Assembly (NCBI GenBank): GCA_030608725.1
Contig: JAUWDP010000052.1
Location: 1 to 7,186, forward strand
Reading direction: 5' to 3'
Origin: Candidatus Bathyarchaeota archaeon
Lineage (GTDB): Archaea; Thermoproteota; Bathyarchaeia; TCS64
DNA length: 7,186 nucleotides
Both the position numbers and the translations under genes were made by a program. Below are positions 1 through 6,364 of this stretch, piece after piece; the stretch's first letter is position 1, and every line of letters begins with the position of its first letter. The notes under the pieces are model-generated. The model was not told where the DNA came from, made no database searches, and saw only the letters and a program-made list of their open reading frames with translations.

Positions 1-1
1 G

Positions 2-463
2 GCCGACGTGCTGTACCTCGGCACACCGATCTACCACTACAACATAATCCACTACCTCCAGAGACTGCGAGAGCGGACGCTGCCCCTCGCCATGCCGGAG
101 ATGTACATCGAGGAAGGGGATACACATCATCCAGCGAGATCTAGGAACGAGGAACAGGTGACAGTGCTGGCCGCCGTCTGCGGGTTCCCCGACCTAGTGA
201 ACTTCAGTCAGGCGAAGGGGCTGTACCCTAATGCAGTCCATGTCTTCCTGCCCGCGTCGCAGATAATCAGCAATGAGGAGGGCAGGAAGTATCTTGAGGG
301 CTTCATGGACGCAGTGGAGACAGCCGGGAGGACGTTGGCTGAGACCGGCGAGATCACGGATGAGGTCAGGGAACAGCTCGTCGTCGATTACCCCGAAGAG
401 GTGAAACAGATGATCGTTAACCTGCATAACGAGTACTCGGCGTCACGCCCCACAGAGAAATAG
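2..463 (+). CDS. Flavodoxin-fold NAD(P)H/FMN oxidoreductase, C-terminal part (5' end outside window)
   Basis: This is the C-terminal part of a flavodoxin-like FMN reductase, a family of cytoplasmic proteins that bind FMN and move electrons from NAD(P)H. The reading frame is open to the left edge and the first residues (ADVLYLGTPIYHYN) are the family's FMN-binding 'aDxlxxGtPxY' loop, which normally lies mid-protein, so the GTG at 8 is not the true start and an N-terminal flavin-binding half is missing. A second recognisable block is the strand with 'AAVCGFPD' (around residues 58-65), typical of archaeal and clostridial flavodoxin-family proteins, followed by a helical tail containing 'SNEEGRKYLEGF'. 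No cysteine cluster for an iron-sulfur site is visible in the part present. The next gene, 140 bases on, appears to have its own promoter, so a shared operon is not evident. Substrate and redox partner cannot be told from sequence. Confidence 0.75.
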   Translation, partial: ADVLYLGTPIYHYNIIHYLQRLRERTLPLAMPEMYIEEGDTHHPARSRNEEQVTVLAAVCGFPDLVNFSQAKGLYPNAVHVFLPASQIISNEEGRKYLEGFMDAVETAGRTLAETGEITDEVREQLVVDYPEEVKQMIVNLHNEYSASRPTEK

Positions 464-523
464 AGACGCTTGTACAAACTATTCTGTCATCAATCGGATC
501 AGCCTGTTCCACGCGCGCGTATG

Positions 524-538
524 TTTAATTATATAATT
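524..538 (+). promoter_or_regulatory. Putative archaeal TATA box for the MFS transporter gene
   Basis: An AT-only stretch, TTTAATTATATAATT, stands out in an otherwise GC-rich region. It contains the perfect 12-bp palindrome AATTATATAATT (527-538). In archaea a TATA box lies about 25 bases before the transcript start, which would put that start near 557-560. The box overlaps the TTG at 537, so that TTG is very unlikely to be a translation start. Confidence 0.5.
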
Positions 539-602
539 GGATACAGATTACTACATATTCCAGTTGACAGGTGTTGGGACTTCTTCTCCCTGTACTTGTT
601 CA

Positions 603-1814
603 ATGGTGGGATGCAGAGTAGGTAGTGGAGAATTGAATCACGAAAAAAAGGCACCTAGCAAGCTGTTTCTTCTGTCCCTCTTCATGTCTTTATTCGTCGC
701 AGGGGTCCCCGTGATTATCTCTGGGCTGCTCCTCATCGACATCGGCCAGACGTTCGGCTACCCAGTCGGAGTGACGGGACAGATCGCTACGGCCTACTCG
801 GCCATCGCTGTGATATTCGCCCTCATCATGGGCGTCCTCAGCGCCCGTTACAGGCACAAGACCCTGCTGACTGCTGGCCTCCTGCTCTACGTCATCTCAG
901 CGGTTGGTAGCTACCTCTCGCCCAACTTCCCTGTGCTGATAGCCGCCTACTCCCTCACGGGGATCGGTAGCTCTATAGTTTTCCCCATGACGGCCACTAT
1001 CATCGGCGAGGCCCTCCCTCCCGAGAGAAGGTCGTCCGCCCTCGGATGGGTCACCGCTGGCCAGCCCTTTTCCGTCCTCGTCGGCTCCCCCACCGTCAAC
1101 TACATCGCAAGCCAGTACGGATGGCGGTCAGCCTTCATCTACTTCATGCTCCCGATATCGATAGCCGGTCTCGCACTGGTCTACTTCGTTATACCCAAAT
1201 CAAGCGACCGCCCAGTTTCGAGTCCCAGAAGCAGCTTCGAAGGGTTCAGGAGCATCTTATCGAATAGGTCGGCGCTCGCATGCCTTGCTGGGGCGTTGTT
1301 CGTCCAAGTGAACCTGTCGAACGTCCTGACCTACGGCGTATCGTCCTTCAGAGAGAGGTTCCTAGCATCATCGGGGCTGGCGTCCCTAATCTTCTCAGGG
1401 ATGGCCCTAACCGCGTTCACAGGGAGCATCGTAGGCGGCAACATCGTAGAAAGGTTCGGCAGAAAGAGGATCGTCGCCGCGGCCTCGCTCCTCCTCGGGA
1501 CCTTGACGATAATTACCTTCAACTTAGGGCTCTTCTGGCCCTCCGCCTTGGCGTCGATAACCCTCTTTCTATTCGCCTCCTCCTCCTTCGTGGCGGGGAA
1601 CAGCCTAGCGTTGGAGCAGGTGCCCGAGTTCCGCGGGACGCTGATGTCTGTGAACGCCGCTGCGAGGAGCCTTGGTGCCACTCTCGGCACCATGATGGGA
1701 GGGCTCGTTCTGCTGCAATACGGCTACTGGGCACTGGGCCTCACGGCGGGTGCCTTCGGGATCCTGTCCGTTTTGATATACCACTTCTTCACTGTAGACC
1801 CGAGCATCTCTTAG
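603..1814 (+). CDS. MFS transporter, 12-TM, drug:H+ antiporter-1-like / small-solute type
   Basis: This is an integral membrane secondary transporter of the major facilitator superfamily, 403 residues from the ATG at 603. It shows about twelve hydrophobic segments in two halves. The cytoplasmic loop motif (motif A) appears in both halves: GVLSARYRHK near residues 77-86 (degenerate, lacking the usual Asp) and GGNIVERFGRKR near 278-289 (well kept). A motif C-like stretch, GWVTAGQPFSVLVGSP then GWRSAF, lies near residues 148-177. A central polar loop after 'VIPKSSDRP' separates the halves. Start choice is uncertain: the same frame runs up to a TTG at 537, but that overlaps the TATA box. A TTG at 633 is a further option, giving an N-terminus MNHEKKAPSKLF just before TM1 with a purine-rich GGAG very close. 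The gene converges on the aminotransferase. Transport direction and substrate are unknown; import of the compound degraded by the neighbouring enzymes is only an idea. Confidence 0.9.
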   Translation: MVGCRVGSGELNHEKKAPSKLFLLSLFMSLFVAGVPVIISGLLLIDIGQTFGYPVGVTGQIATAYSAIAVIFALIMGVLSARYRHKTLLTAGLLLYVISAVGSYLSPNFPVLIAAYSLTGIGSSIVFPMTATIIGEALPPERRSSALGWVTAGQPFSVLVGSPTVNYIASQYGWRSAFIYFMLPISIAGLALVYFVIPKSSDRPVSSPRSSFEGFRSILSNRSALACLAGALFVQVNLSNVLTYGVSSFRERFLASSGLASLIFSGMALTAFTGSIVGGNIVERFGRKRIVAAASLLLGTLTIITFNLGLFWPSALASITLFLFASSSFVAGNSLALEQVPEFRGTLMSVNAAARSLGATLGTMMGGLVLLQYGYWALGLTAGAFGILSVLIYHFFTVDPSIS

Positions 1815-1931
1815 GGCGTATGCGTATACATCGAGCGGAAATCGAACACGTGAACTCCAGCCCTGTTACGCAGAGAATGGACAGCCAAGGATTCGAGGTC
1901 CTGTTTACGATCTTCAGTGACTGGTCATGTG

Positions 1932-1935
1932 AAAA
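1932..1935 (-). terminator. Weak possible T-tract terminator after the aminotransferase gene
   Basis: Read on the minus strand, a TTTT run lies about 19 bases after the aminotransferase stop codon, in the 139-base gap between two convergent genes (1815-1953). Archaeal transcription can end at short T tracts without a hairpin. This one is short and no stem-loop is clear, so the call is tentative. Nothing else is recognised in this gap. Confidence 0.15.
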
Positions 1936-1953
1936 GGCTCGTTATCCTGGGAC

Positions 1954-3282
1954 CTACTTGAGCCCCTCCTCGACCTCACCGATGGACCTGTCCAGCAGGT
2001 CGACTATCTCGTCTATCTCCGAGCGCTCCACGACCAACGGTGGAGCGACCTGGATGTGATTCCCCTTGACGCCGTCCACCGTGCCGTAGCCAGGGTAGAC
2101 GAGCAGCCCGTTCCTGTAGCACTGCTCCACGATCAACTGCGTGAGACCTACCTCGGGCGGAAACGGCTCCTTGGTCTCCTTGTCCTTGACGAACTCGACG
2201 CCGGCAAACACACCCATGCCCCTGACGTCCCCGACTGTTGGATGCTCATAGAGCTCCCGCATCCTCTCGTGGAGGTACACTCCCAGCTCCGCCGAACGCT
2301 CAGTGAGATTATGCTTCACCAGATAATCAAGGGCTGCAGCCCCGGCTGCACAGACGACGGGGTGACTCCCATATGTGTGGCCATGGGCGAAGCCCCCTGA
2401 GAAAGCCTCGAAGACCTTCTCGGAGGCTATGACAGCACCGAGAGGCAGGTAGCCGCTGGCGAGACCCTTCGCGGAGGCGATGATATCTGGCGCGGTCTCC
2501 CAGTGATCAAGGCCCCACATCTTGCCGGTCCTCCCCAGCCCCGTCATCACCTCGTCAGCGATGAAGAGGACGCCATGCTCGTCGCAGATCTCCCTGATCA
2601 GCTGGAAGTAGCCCTCCGCCGCCGGGACGGTGCCCAAAGTTGCTCCTACCACCGGTTCGGCTATGAACGCCGACACATACTCTGGACCTGTCGCCCTGAT
2701 CATCGTGTCAAGGGCCCGGGCGCACTCCAGATCGCATTCACCGCGGCTCTTCCCGTACCAGCACCTGTAGCAGTACGCCGGGGGAATGTGCGGGAAGTCC
2801 AGGAGGAGGGGGACGAACCTGCTGCGGCGGGCGATGTTCCCCGACATGGAGAGCGCCCCCAGCGTGTTCCCGTGGTAACTCTGCCACCGGGCAACCACCT
2901 TGTACCTGGCCGGCTCACCGTTCTCCAGGTGGTACTGCCGAGCCATCTTCGCCGTCGCCTCTGTGGCCTCAGACCCGCCAGAGCAGAAGAAGACACGTCT
3001 CAACCCAGGGGGCGCGAGGCTGGCCAGCTTCTCGGCGCAATCCGTCACAGACTCTGTGTAGAAATGGCCGCTGTGGACATAGGAGACCTCAGCGACCTGT
3101 TTCGCGATGGCCTCGGCCACCTCCTTCACGCCGTGGCCGATGTTGACGCAGATGGGGCCTGCGCTCCCGTCGATGTATTTCCGCCCCTCGGAGTCATAGA
3201 CGTAGATACCCTCCGCCCTCACGATCTTGTGGAGGTCTTCTGAGCTTCTGCCGAAGATGTTCGAGAAATCAGGTTCGGACAA
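1954..3282 (-). CDS. Class III (omega-amino acid type) PLP-dependent aminotransferase
   Basis: This cytoplasmic fold-type I, class III aminotransferase has 442 residues, the usual family length. It should move an amino group, often a distal (omega or beta) one, to an acceptor such as pyruvate or 2-oxoglutarate. Key residues are all present: phosphate-binding SGGSEA (101-106), YHG with the ring-stacking Tyr136, Glu209 in AEP, Asp243 in IADEVMTG (contacts the PLP nitrogen), Schiff-base Lys272 in SAKG, and Thr303 in the HTYGSHP loop. The C-terminal domain ends with 'HIQVAPPLVV'. A four-cysteine insert (C171, C174, C183, C187) is described separately. The start is a TTG directly preceded by an in-frame TGA (3283-3285), so no longer protein is possible; the N-terminus 'NIFGRSSEDLHKIVRAEGIYVYD' fits the family. 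It diverges from the dehydrogenase gene across 101 bases. Beta-alanine:pyruvate, 4-aminobutyrate or diamine substrates are all possible; sequence alone does not decide. Confidence 0.95.
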   Translation of the reverse strand: MSEPDFSNIFGRSSEDLHKIVRAEGIYVYDSEGRKYIDGSAGPICVNIGHGVKEVAEAIAKQVAEVSYVHSGHFYTESVTDCAEKLASLAPPGLRRVFFCSGGSEATEATAKMARQYHLENGEPARYKVVARWQSYHGNTLGALSMSGNIARRSRFVPLLLDFPHIPPAYCYRCWYGKSRGECDLECARALDTMIRATGPEYVSAFIAEPVVGATLGTVPAAEGYFQLIREICDEHGVLFIADEVMTGLGRTGKMWGLDHWETAPDIIASAKGLASGYLPLGAVIASEKVFEAFSGGFAHGHTYGSHPVVCAAGAAALDYLVKHNLTERSAELGVYLHERMRELYEHPTVGDVRGMGVFAGVEFVKDKETKEPFPPEVGLTQLIVEQCYRNGLLVYPGYGTVDGVKGNHIQVAPPLVVERSEIDEIVDLLDRSIGEVEEGLK

Positions 3283-3311
3283 TCAAACCACGGATGTGAT
3301 CTGATAACGTG

Positions 3312-3325
3312 AAGTGATAACACTT
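3312..3325. promoter_or_regulatory. Candidate operator: inverted repeat AAGTG-ATAA-CACTT in the divergent promoter region
   Basis: A 5-bp perfect inverted repeat with a 4-base spacer sits between the divergent aminotransferase and dehydrogenase genes. The core TGATAAC (3315-3321 region) also occurs as a direct copy 14 bases upstream (3302-3308). The site lies about 30 bases before the aminotransferase start, where its TATA/BRE element would be expected, and about 60 bases before the dehydrogenase start, so a bound regulator could control both. It is short enough to arise by chance. No regulator gene is in the window. Confidence 0.3.
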
Positions 3326-3343
3326 ACGCCCGCAGACGGTCCA

Positions 3344-3354
3344 ATGTAATATAG
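3344..3354 (+). promoter_or_regulatory. Putative TATA box for the 3-hydroxyacyl dehydrogenase gene
   Basis: The AT-rich TGTAATATA element is centred about 34 bases before the ATG at 3384. It would start transcription roughly 6-10 bases before the gene. The purine-rich AGAGGAG (3375-3381) just before the ATG is either a very close Shine-Dalgarno site or part of the first transcribed bases. Confidence 0.4.
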
Positions 3355-3383
3355 GACAAGGGGCAGTTCCCTAAAGAGGAGCG

Positions 3384-4331
3384 ATGATCGAAGGTATCAG
3401 ACGGGTCGCGTGCGTGGGCTCCGGCCTGATAGGCCAGGGGTGGGCGGCACTCTTCGCGTTGAACGGATACGAGGTCGCAATGCAGGATCTCTCAGAGGAA
3501 AAGCTCGCGGAGGCAGTGGAGCGGGTGAGAGGCCACGTGGATTTTCTGGTCCAGGCCGGGTTGGGCGACAGCGCGGTTGAGGCGATGTCGAGGATCGAGA
3601 CCACGACCGAGCTCTCAGAGGCCCTGGGAGACGCGGACTTTGTCCAAGAGTCCGTGTACGAGAGCTACGACGTGAAGAAGCCCCTGTACGGAGAGATGGA
3701 CCGGATCGCACCGGCAGAGGTCATCTTCGCCAGCAGCACCTCGGGGCTCCTGATGACGGAGGTCCAGAAGGCGATGAACGTGCACCCGGAGAGGGGGATC
3801 GTGGCCCACCCCTGGAACCCGGCGCACCTGGTGCCCCTGGTCGAGCTGTGCCCCGGCGAGCTCACTTCCAAGGAGACCGTCGACAGGACCTACGCCCTGA
3901 TGGAGGACATAGGCAAGGTCCCCGTCGTCCTGAAGAAGGAGGCGCAGGGCTTCATAGCGAACAGGCTCTCAGCCGCCCTCTGGAGGGAGGCGCTGGACCT
4001 TGTGGACAAGGGCGTCGCCTCTGTGGAGGACGTCGACAAGGCGGTGAAGGCGGGGCCCGGTATCAGGTGGGCAATCATGGGCCCCTACCTCACATATCAC
4101 CTAGGGGGCGGCAAGGGGGGCATCGAGTACCTGATGCGCCACATAGGCACCAGCAAGGCCGCATGGCTGGAGACCATGGCGAAGTGGACTGTGACCCCGG
4201 AGTCGGTGATCGAGAAGGCGATCAAGGGCGTTGAGGAGATGGTGGGCGACAGGAGCCTGAAGGAGCTGGAAGGCTGGAGGGACAGATACCTCATCGCACT
4301 GTACAAGCTTCTCTGGAACCAGGAAGGCTAG
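3384..4331 (+). CDS. 3-hydroxyacyl dehydrogenase, L-carnitine dehydrogenase / lambda-crystallin type
   Basis: This NAD-dependent dehydrogenase oxidises a beta-hydroxyl group to a ketone. Its 315 residues give one Rossmann domain (about 1-190) plus one C-terminal helical domain, the short form seen in L-carnitine dehydrogenase and lambda-crystallin/L-gulonate 3-dehydrogenase rather than the FadB fusion. Visible signatures are the nucleotide loop GSGLIG (12-17), Asp35 in 'AMQDL' favouring NAD+ over NADP+, SSTSG near 114-118, catalytic His142 in HPWNP, partner Glu154 twelve residues later, and Asn193 in GFIANRL. The C-terminal blocks PGIRWAIMGPYLTYHLGGG resemble carnitine dehydrogenases and lambda-crystallin more than 3-hydroxybutyryl-CoA dehydrogenases, where the domain differs. 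Neighbouring BKACE and CoA-transferase genes fit a free beta-hydroxy acid substrate such as carnitine or an analogue. A 3-hydroxyacyl-CoA substrate remains possible. The ATG start gives a family-typical short lead of about seven residues. Confidence 0.92.
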   Translation: MIEGIRRVACVGSGLIGQGWAALFALNGYEVAMQDLSEEKLAEAVERVRGHVDFLVQAGLGDSAVEAMSRIETTTELSEALGDADFVQESVYESYDVKKPLYGEMDRIAPAEVIFASSTSGLLMTEVQKAMNVHPERGIVAHPWNPAHLVPLVELCPGELTSKETVDRTYALMEDIGKVPVVLKKEAQGFIANRLSAALWREALDLVDKGVASVEDVDKAVKAGPGIRWAIMGPYLTYHLGGGKGGIEYLMRHIGTSKAAWLETMAKWTVTPESVIEKAIKGVEEMVGDRSLKELEGWRDRYLIALYKLLWNQEG

Positions 4332-4370
4332 ACCCTGCGCGCCTGCCTCTGAAGCATGGGGGCGCACGAG

Positions 4371-4380
4371 TAAAAATTAA
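4371..4380 (+). promoter_or_regulatory. Putative TATA box giving a leaderless CoA-transferase transcript
   Basis: TAAAAATTAA is the only AT-rich stretch in the 72-base gap before the CoA-transferase alpha gene. It is centred about 28 bases before the ATG at 4404, the spacing expected if transcription starts at or next to the start codon. No Shine-Dalgarno sequence precedes that ATG, which fits a leaderless mRNA. The CoA-transferase pair may therefore be transcribed separately from the dehydrogenase gene upstream. Confidence 0.45.
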
Positions 4381-4403
4381 GGGCATGTAGACTACTTGGT
4401 ACC

Positions 4404-5414
4404 ATGGAAGTTCTGAGGGAGGGCGCCGGTGAGCTCCTCGGATGGATGGACCCGGATGAGGCCCGCCGCTGGATGGCGGAGGAGAAGAGCCGGGGGCTCG
4501 AGGACAAGAGGATGCCCATGAGAGAGGCCGTCGAGCGCTTCACCAAGGACGGCGACTACTTCGCCATGGGCGGCTTCGGCCACATCCGCGTCAGCATGGC
4601 CGCCATCTACGAGATGATCAGGCAGGGCAGGAGGAACCTGAAGATCGCCGCGAAGACGGCTGTCCACGACGTGGACGTGCTCATAGGGGGAGAGGTGGTC
4701 GACACCGTTGAGTGCGCATACGCCTTCGGCCACGAGCTTAGAGGGCTTTCACCGACTGGGAGACGGGCCGCCGAGGGCGGAAGGGTGAAGGTCGTGGCGG
4801 AGATCTCGAACGCCGGGTTCCAGTGGAGGTTCAAGGCGGCGGCGATGGGGCTCCCCTTCCTCCCGGCGCGGGTGATGCTGGGGACGGACACGCTGAGGTA
4901 CAGCTCCGCCAAGGTGGTGGAGGACCCCTTCACGGGAAAGCCGCTGTGCCTGCTCCCCGCATGCTACCCCGACTTCGCATTCATCCACGTGCACCGCTGC
5001 GACAGGTACGGCAACTGCCAGGTCGACGGCACCATCATAGAGGATGGCGAGCTTTCTATGGCGGCGAAGAGGCTCATCATCACTACAGAGGAGATAGTGG
5101 ACGAGGAGGAGATCAGGGGCGCCCCCGACAGGACTGTGATACCCCACTTCCTAGTCGACGCCGTCTGCGAGGTCCCCTACGGCTCCCACCCCGGGAACAT
5201 GCCGGGTCTCTACTACTCTGACGAGGAGCACATGGCCGAGTGGCTGAGGCTCAGCAAGACCGAGGAGGGGGTCGAGGAGTACATGGACAGGTACGTCCAC
5301 TCCGTCGAGGAGTACTCCAAGTACGTCGAGCTTGTGGGGGGAAGGGAGAAGATGGAGTACCTACGTAAACTAGAGTATTTGCAGGTGCCACTGGAGGCCC
5401 CGTGGAGGCGTTGA
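4404..5414 (+). CDS. Glutaconate CoA-transferase-type family I CoA-transferase, alpha subunit
   Basis: This is the alpha subunit of a two-subunit family I CoA-transferase, a cytoplasmic enzyme that moves CoA between carboxylic acids. The 336-residue protein follows the GctA pattern: 'GDYFAMGGFGHIR' glycine-rich loop near residue 50, 'RQGRRNLKIAAKTAVHDVDVLIGG' core, 'AAAMGLPFLPARVMLGTD', then 'EEIVDEEEIR', 'IPHFLVDAV' and 'VPYGSHPGNMPGLY' in the same order as Acidaminococcus GctA. It has about 36 extra residues before the usual start (MPMREAV), rich in acidic and basic residues; an internal ATG at 4512 would remove them, but the TATA spacing favours 4404. The stop codon overlaps the region that precedes the beta subunit, so the two are made together. 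The catalytic Glu is in the beta subunit. The acid substrates are unknown; context suggests acetoacetate as CoA acceptor. Confidence 0.93.
   Translation: MEVLREGAGELLGWMDPDEARRWMAEEKSRGLEDKRMPMREAVERFTKDGDYFAMGGFGHIRVSMAAIYEMIRQGRRNLKIAAKTAVHDVDVLIGGEVVDTVECAYAFGHELRGLSPTGRRAAEGGRVKVVAEISNAGFQWRFKAAAMGLPFLPARVMLGTDTLRYSSAKVVEDPFTGKPLCLLPACYPDFAFIHVHRCDRYGNCQVDGTIIEDGELSMAAKRLIITTEEIVDEEEIRGAPDRTVIPHFLVDAVCEVPYGSHPGNMPGLYYSDEEHMAEWLRLSKTEEGVEEYMDRYVHSVEEYSKYVELVGGREKMEYLRKLEYLQVPLEAPWRR
5404..5408 (+). promoter_or_regulatory. Ribosome binding site that sets the beta-subunit start
   Basis: GGAGG lies inside the last codons of the alpha-subunit gene, eight bases before the ATG at 5417. This favours that ATG over the GTG at 5402, which overlaps the GGAGG itself. 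The arrangement implies translational coupling of the two subunits. Confidence 0.65.
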
Positions 5415-5416
5415 CG

Positions 5417-6181
5417 ATGGAGTACAACCCCACGGAACTCATGGCCTGCGTCGCCAGCCGCGTCCTCGAGGACAACCGCTCGCTGCTCGTCGGGACAGGG
5501 CTGCCCATAATCGCCTCCATACTCGCCCAGAGGCTCCACGCCCCGAACCTGCTGATCCTCTTCGAGGCTGGAGGCATCGGGCCGAGGATACCCACCATCC
5601 CCATCAGCGTCGGGGACAGCCGTACCTTCCACAGGGGGGTCATGGCCGCCAGCATGGACTACGTCATGTCCCTCGCACAGCTTGGCCACGTCGACTATGG
5701 CTTCCTCGGCGCTGCCCAGATCGACAGGTACGGGAACCTGAACACAACGGTCATAGGAGACCACGGCTCGCCGACGGTGAGGCTCCCCGGCAGCGGGGGT
5801 GCCAACGACGTGGGGAGCCTCTGCCACAGGACCATCATACTGATGCGCCACGACACGAGGCGCTTCGTCGAGGAGCTGGACTTCCTCACGACCCCGGGGT
5901 ACCTCACGGGCCCGGGTGCGAGGGAGGAGGCCGGGCTACCGTCCGACACCGGCCCCTACCGCGTTATCAGCCAGCTCGGCGTCATGGGTTTCGACGGCGA
6001 GTCCAAGAGGATGGAGCTGGTCTCGGTGCACCCGGGCGTGACGGTGGAAGACGTGGTAGAGAACACGGGGTTCGAGCTCGTCATACCAAGGACCGTTAAC
6101 ACTACGGAACCTCCGAGGGAAGCGGAGCTGAGGCTGCTGCGGGAGGAGATCGACCCAGCTGGCATAGTGATTGGGAAGTAA
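5417..6181 (+). CDS. Glutaconate CoA-transferase-type family I CoA-transferase, beta subunit (catalytic Glu)
   Basis: This subunit carries the active-site glutamate that forms the covalent glutamyl-CoA intermediate. It is 254 residues from the ATG at 5417, close to the 260-odd of GctB. In order it shows VGTGLPIIASILAQ (25-38), HAPNL, FEAGGIG with Glu50 at the position of GctB Glu54, GAAQIDRYGNLNTT, LPGSGGAND, 'LTTPGYLTGPGAREEAGLP', 'VENTGFEL' and a final REEIDP. All are landmarks of GctB rather than of the AtoA/ScoB group, whose active-site motif is SENG. The start follows the alpha stop by two bases, with an SD inside the alpha gene. Glutaconate itself is an unlikely substrate, since no hydroxyglutarate-pathway genes are present. 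Transfer between a BKACE-derived acyl-CoA and acetoacetate is the inferred role. A few residues earlier start (GTG at 5402) is possible. Confidence 0.95.
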   Translation: MEYNPTELMACVASRVLEDNRSLLVGTGLPIIASILAQRLHAPNLLILFEAGGIGPRIPTIPISVGDSRTFHRGVMAASMDYVMSLAQLGHVDYGFLGAAQIDRYGNLNTTVIGDHGSPTVRLPGSGGANDVGSLCHRTIILMRHDTRRFVEELDFLTTPGYLTGPGAREEAGLPSDTGPYRVISQLGVMGFDGESKRMELVSVHPGVTVEDVVENTGFELVIPRTVNTTEPPREAELRLLREEIDPAGIVIGK

Positions 6182-6219
6182 TAGCGCTCCCGTGCACGAA
6201 GAATAAGTGTTCAGAGGGG

Positions 6220-6246
6220 CTTTCCACTCGCCTTTCTCGCTTCCCG
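6220..6246 (+). terminator. Possible pyrimidine-rich terminator after the CoA-transferase genes
   Basis: A run of C and T (several TTT groups: CTTTCC, CCTTTCTC, CTTCCC) starts about 40 bases after the beta-subunit stop. Archaeal RNA polymerase can terminate at T-rich tracts without a stem. No strong hairpin precedes it. The rest of the 183-base convergent gap (6182-6364) shows no gene or RNA that I can recognise. Confidence 0.25.
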
Positions 6247-6364
6247 GCTATGTCATGACGGTGTCGGTGTAGCATCACCCAGAACTCAAGACCTAGAAGG
6301 ACGTCTAATACAACCATCATTCTTTATGCTGAGTATACGACACAATATGAAACGTATCATGAGA

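Noticed and set aside
1280..2059. Plus-strand open frame (259 codons) across the end of the transporter gene and into the aminotransferase gene
   Set aside because: It is a frame-shifted reading of the transporter, with Arg-rich low-complexity content, and it runs into a real gene on the other strand.
2503..3243. Long plus-strand open frame (246 codons) opposite the aminotransferase gene
   Set aside because: It is antisense to a gene with complete catalytic motifs, its product is rich in Arg, Pro, His and Val without any recognisable domain, and such frames are common opposite GC-rich genes.
5213..5851. Minus-strand open frame (212 codons) opposite the CoA-transferase junction
   Set aside because: Both CoA-transferase subunits are well conserved here. 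The antisense product has no motif and a composition typical of a shadow frame.
4404..6181. True glutaconate CoA-transferase of the hydroxyglutarate pathway, or AtoDA-type acetoacetate CoA-transferase
   Set aside because: No 2-hydroxyglutaryl-CoA dehydratase or glutaconyl-CoA decarboxylase genes lie nearby, so glutaconate is unlikely. The beta subunit has FEAGG rather than SENG, so it is not an AtoA/ScoB-type protein.
6182..6364. Possible small gene or RNA in the convergent gap, including the short inverted repeat ATACG...CGTAT near 6334-6357
   Set aside because: No frame with a plausible start and protein-like composition was found, the repeat is only 5 bp with a long loop, and no tRNA-like or conserved RNA element could be recognised.
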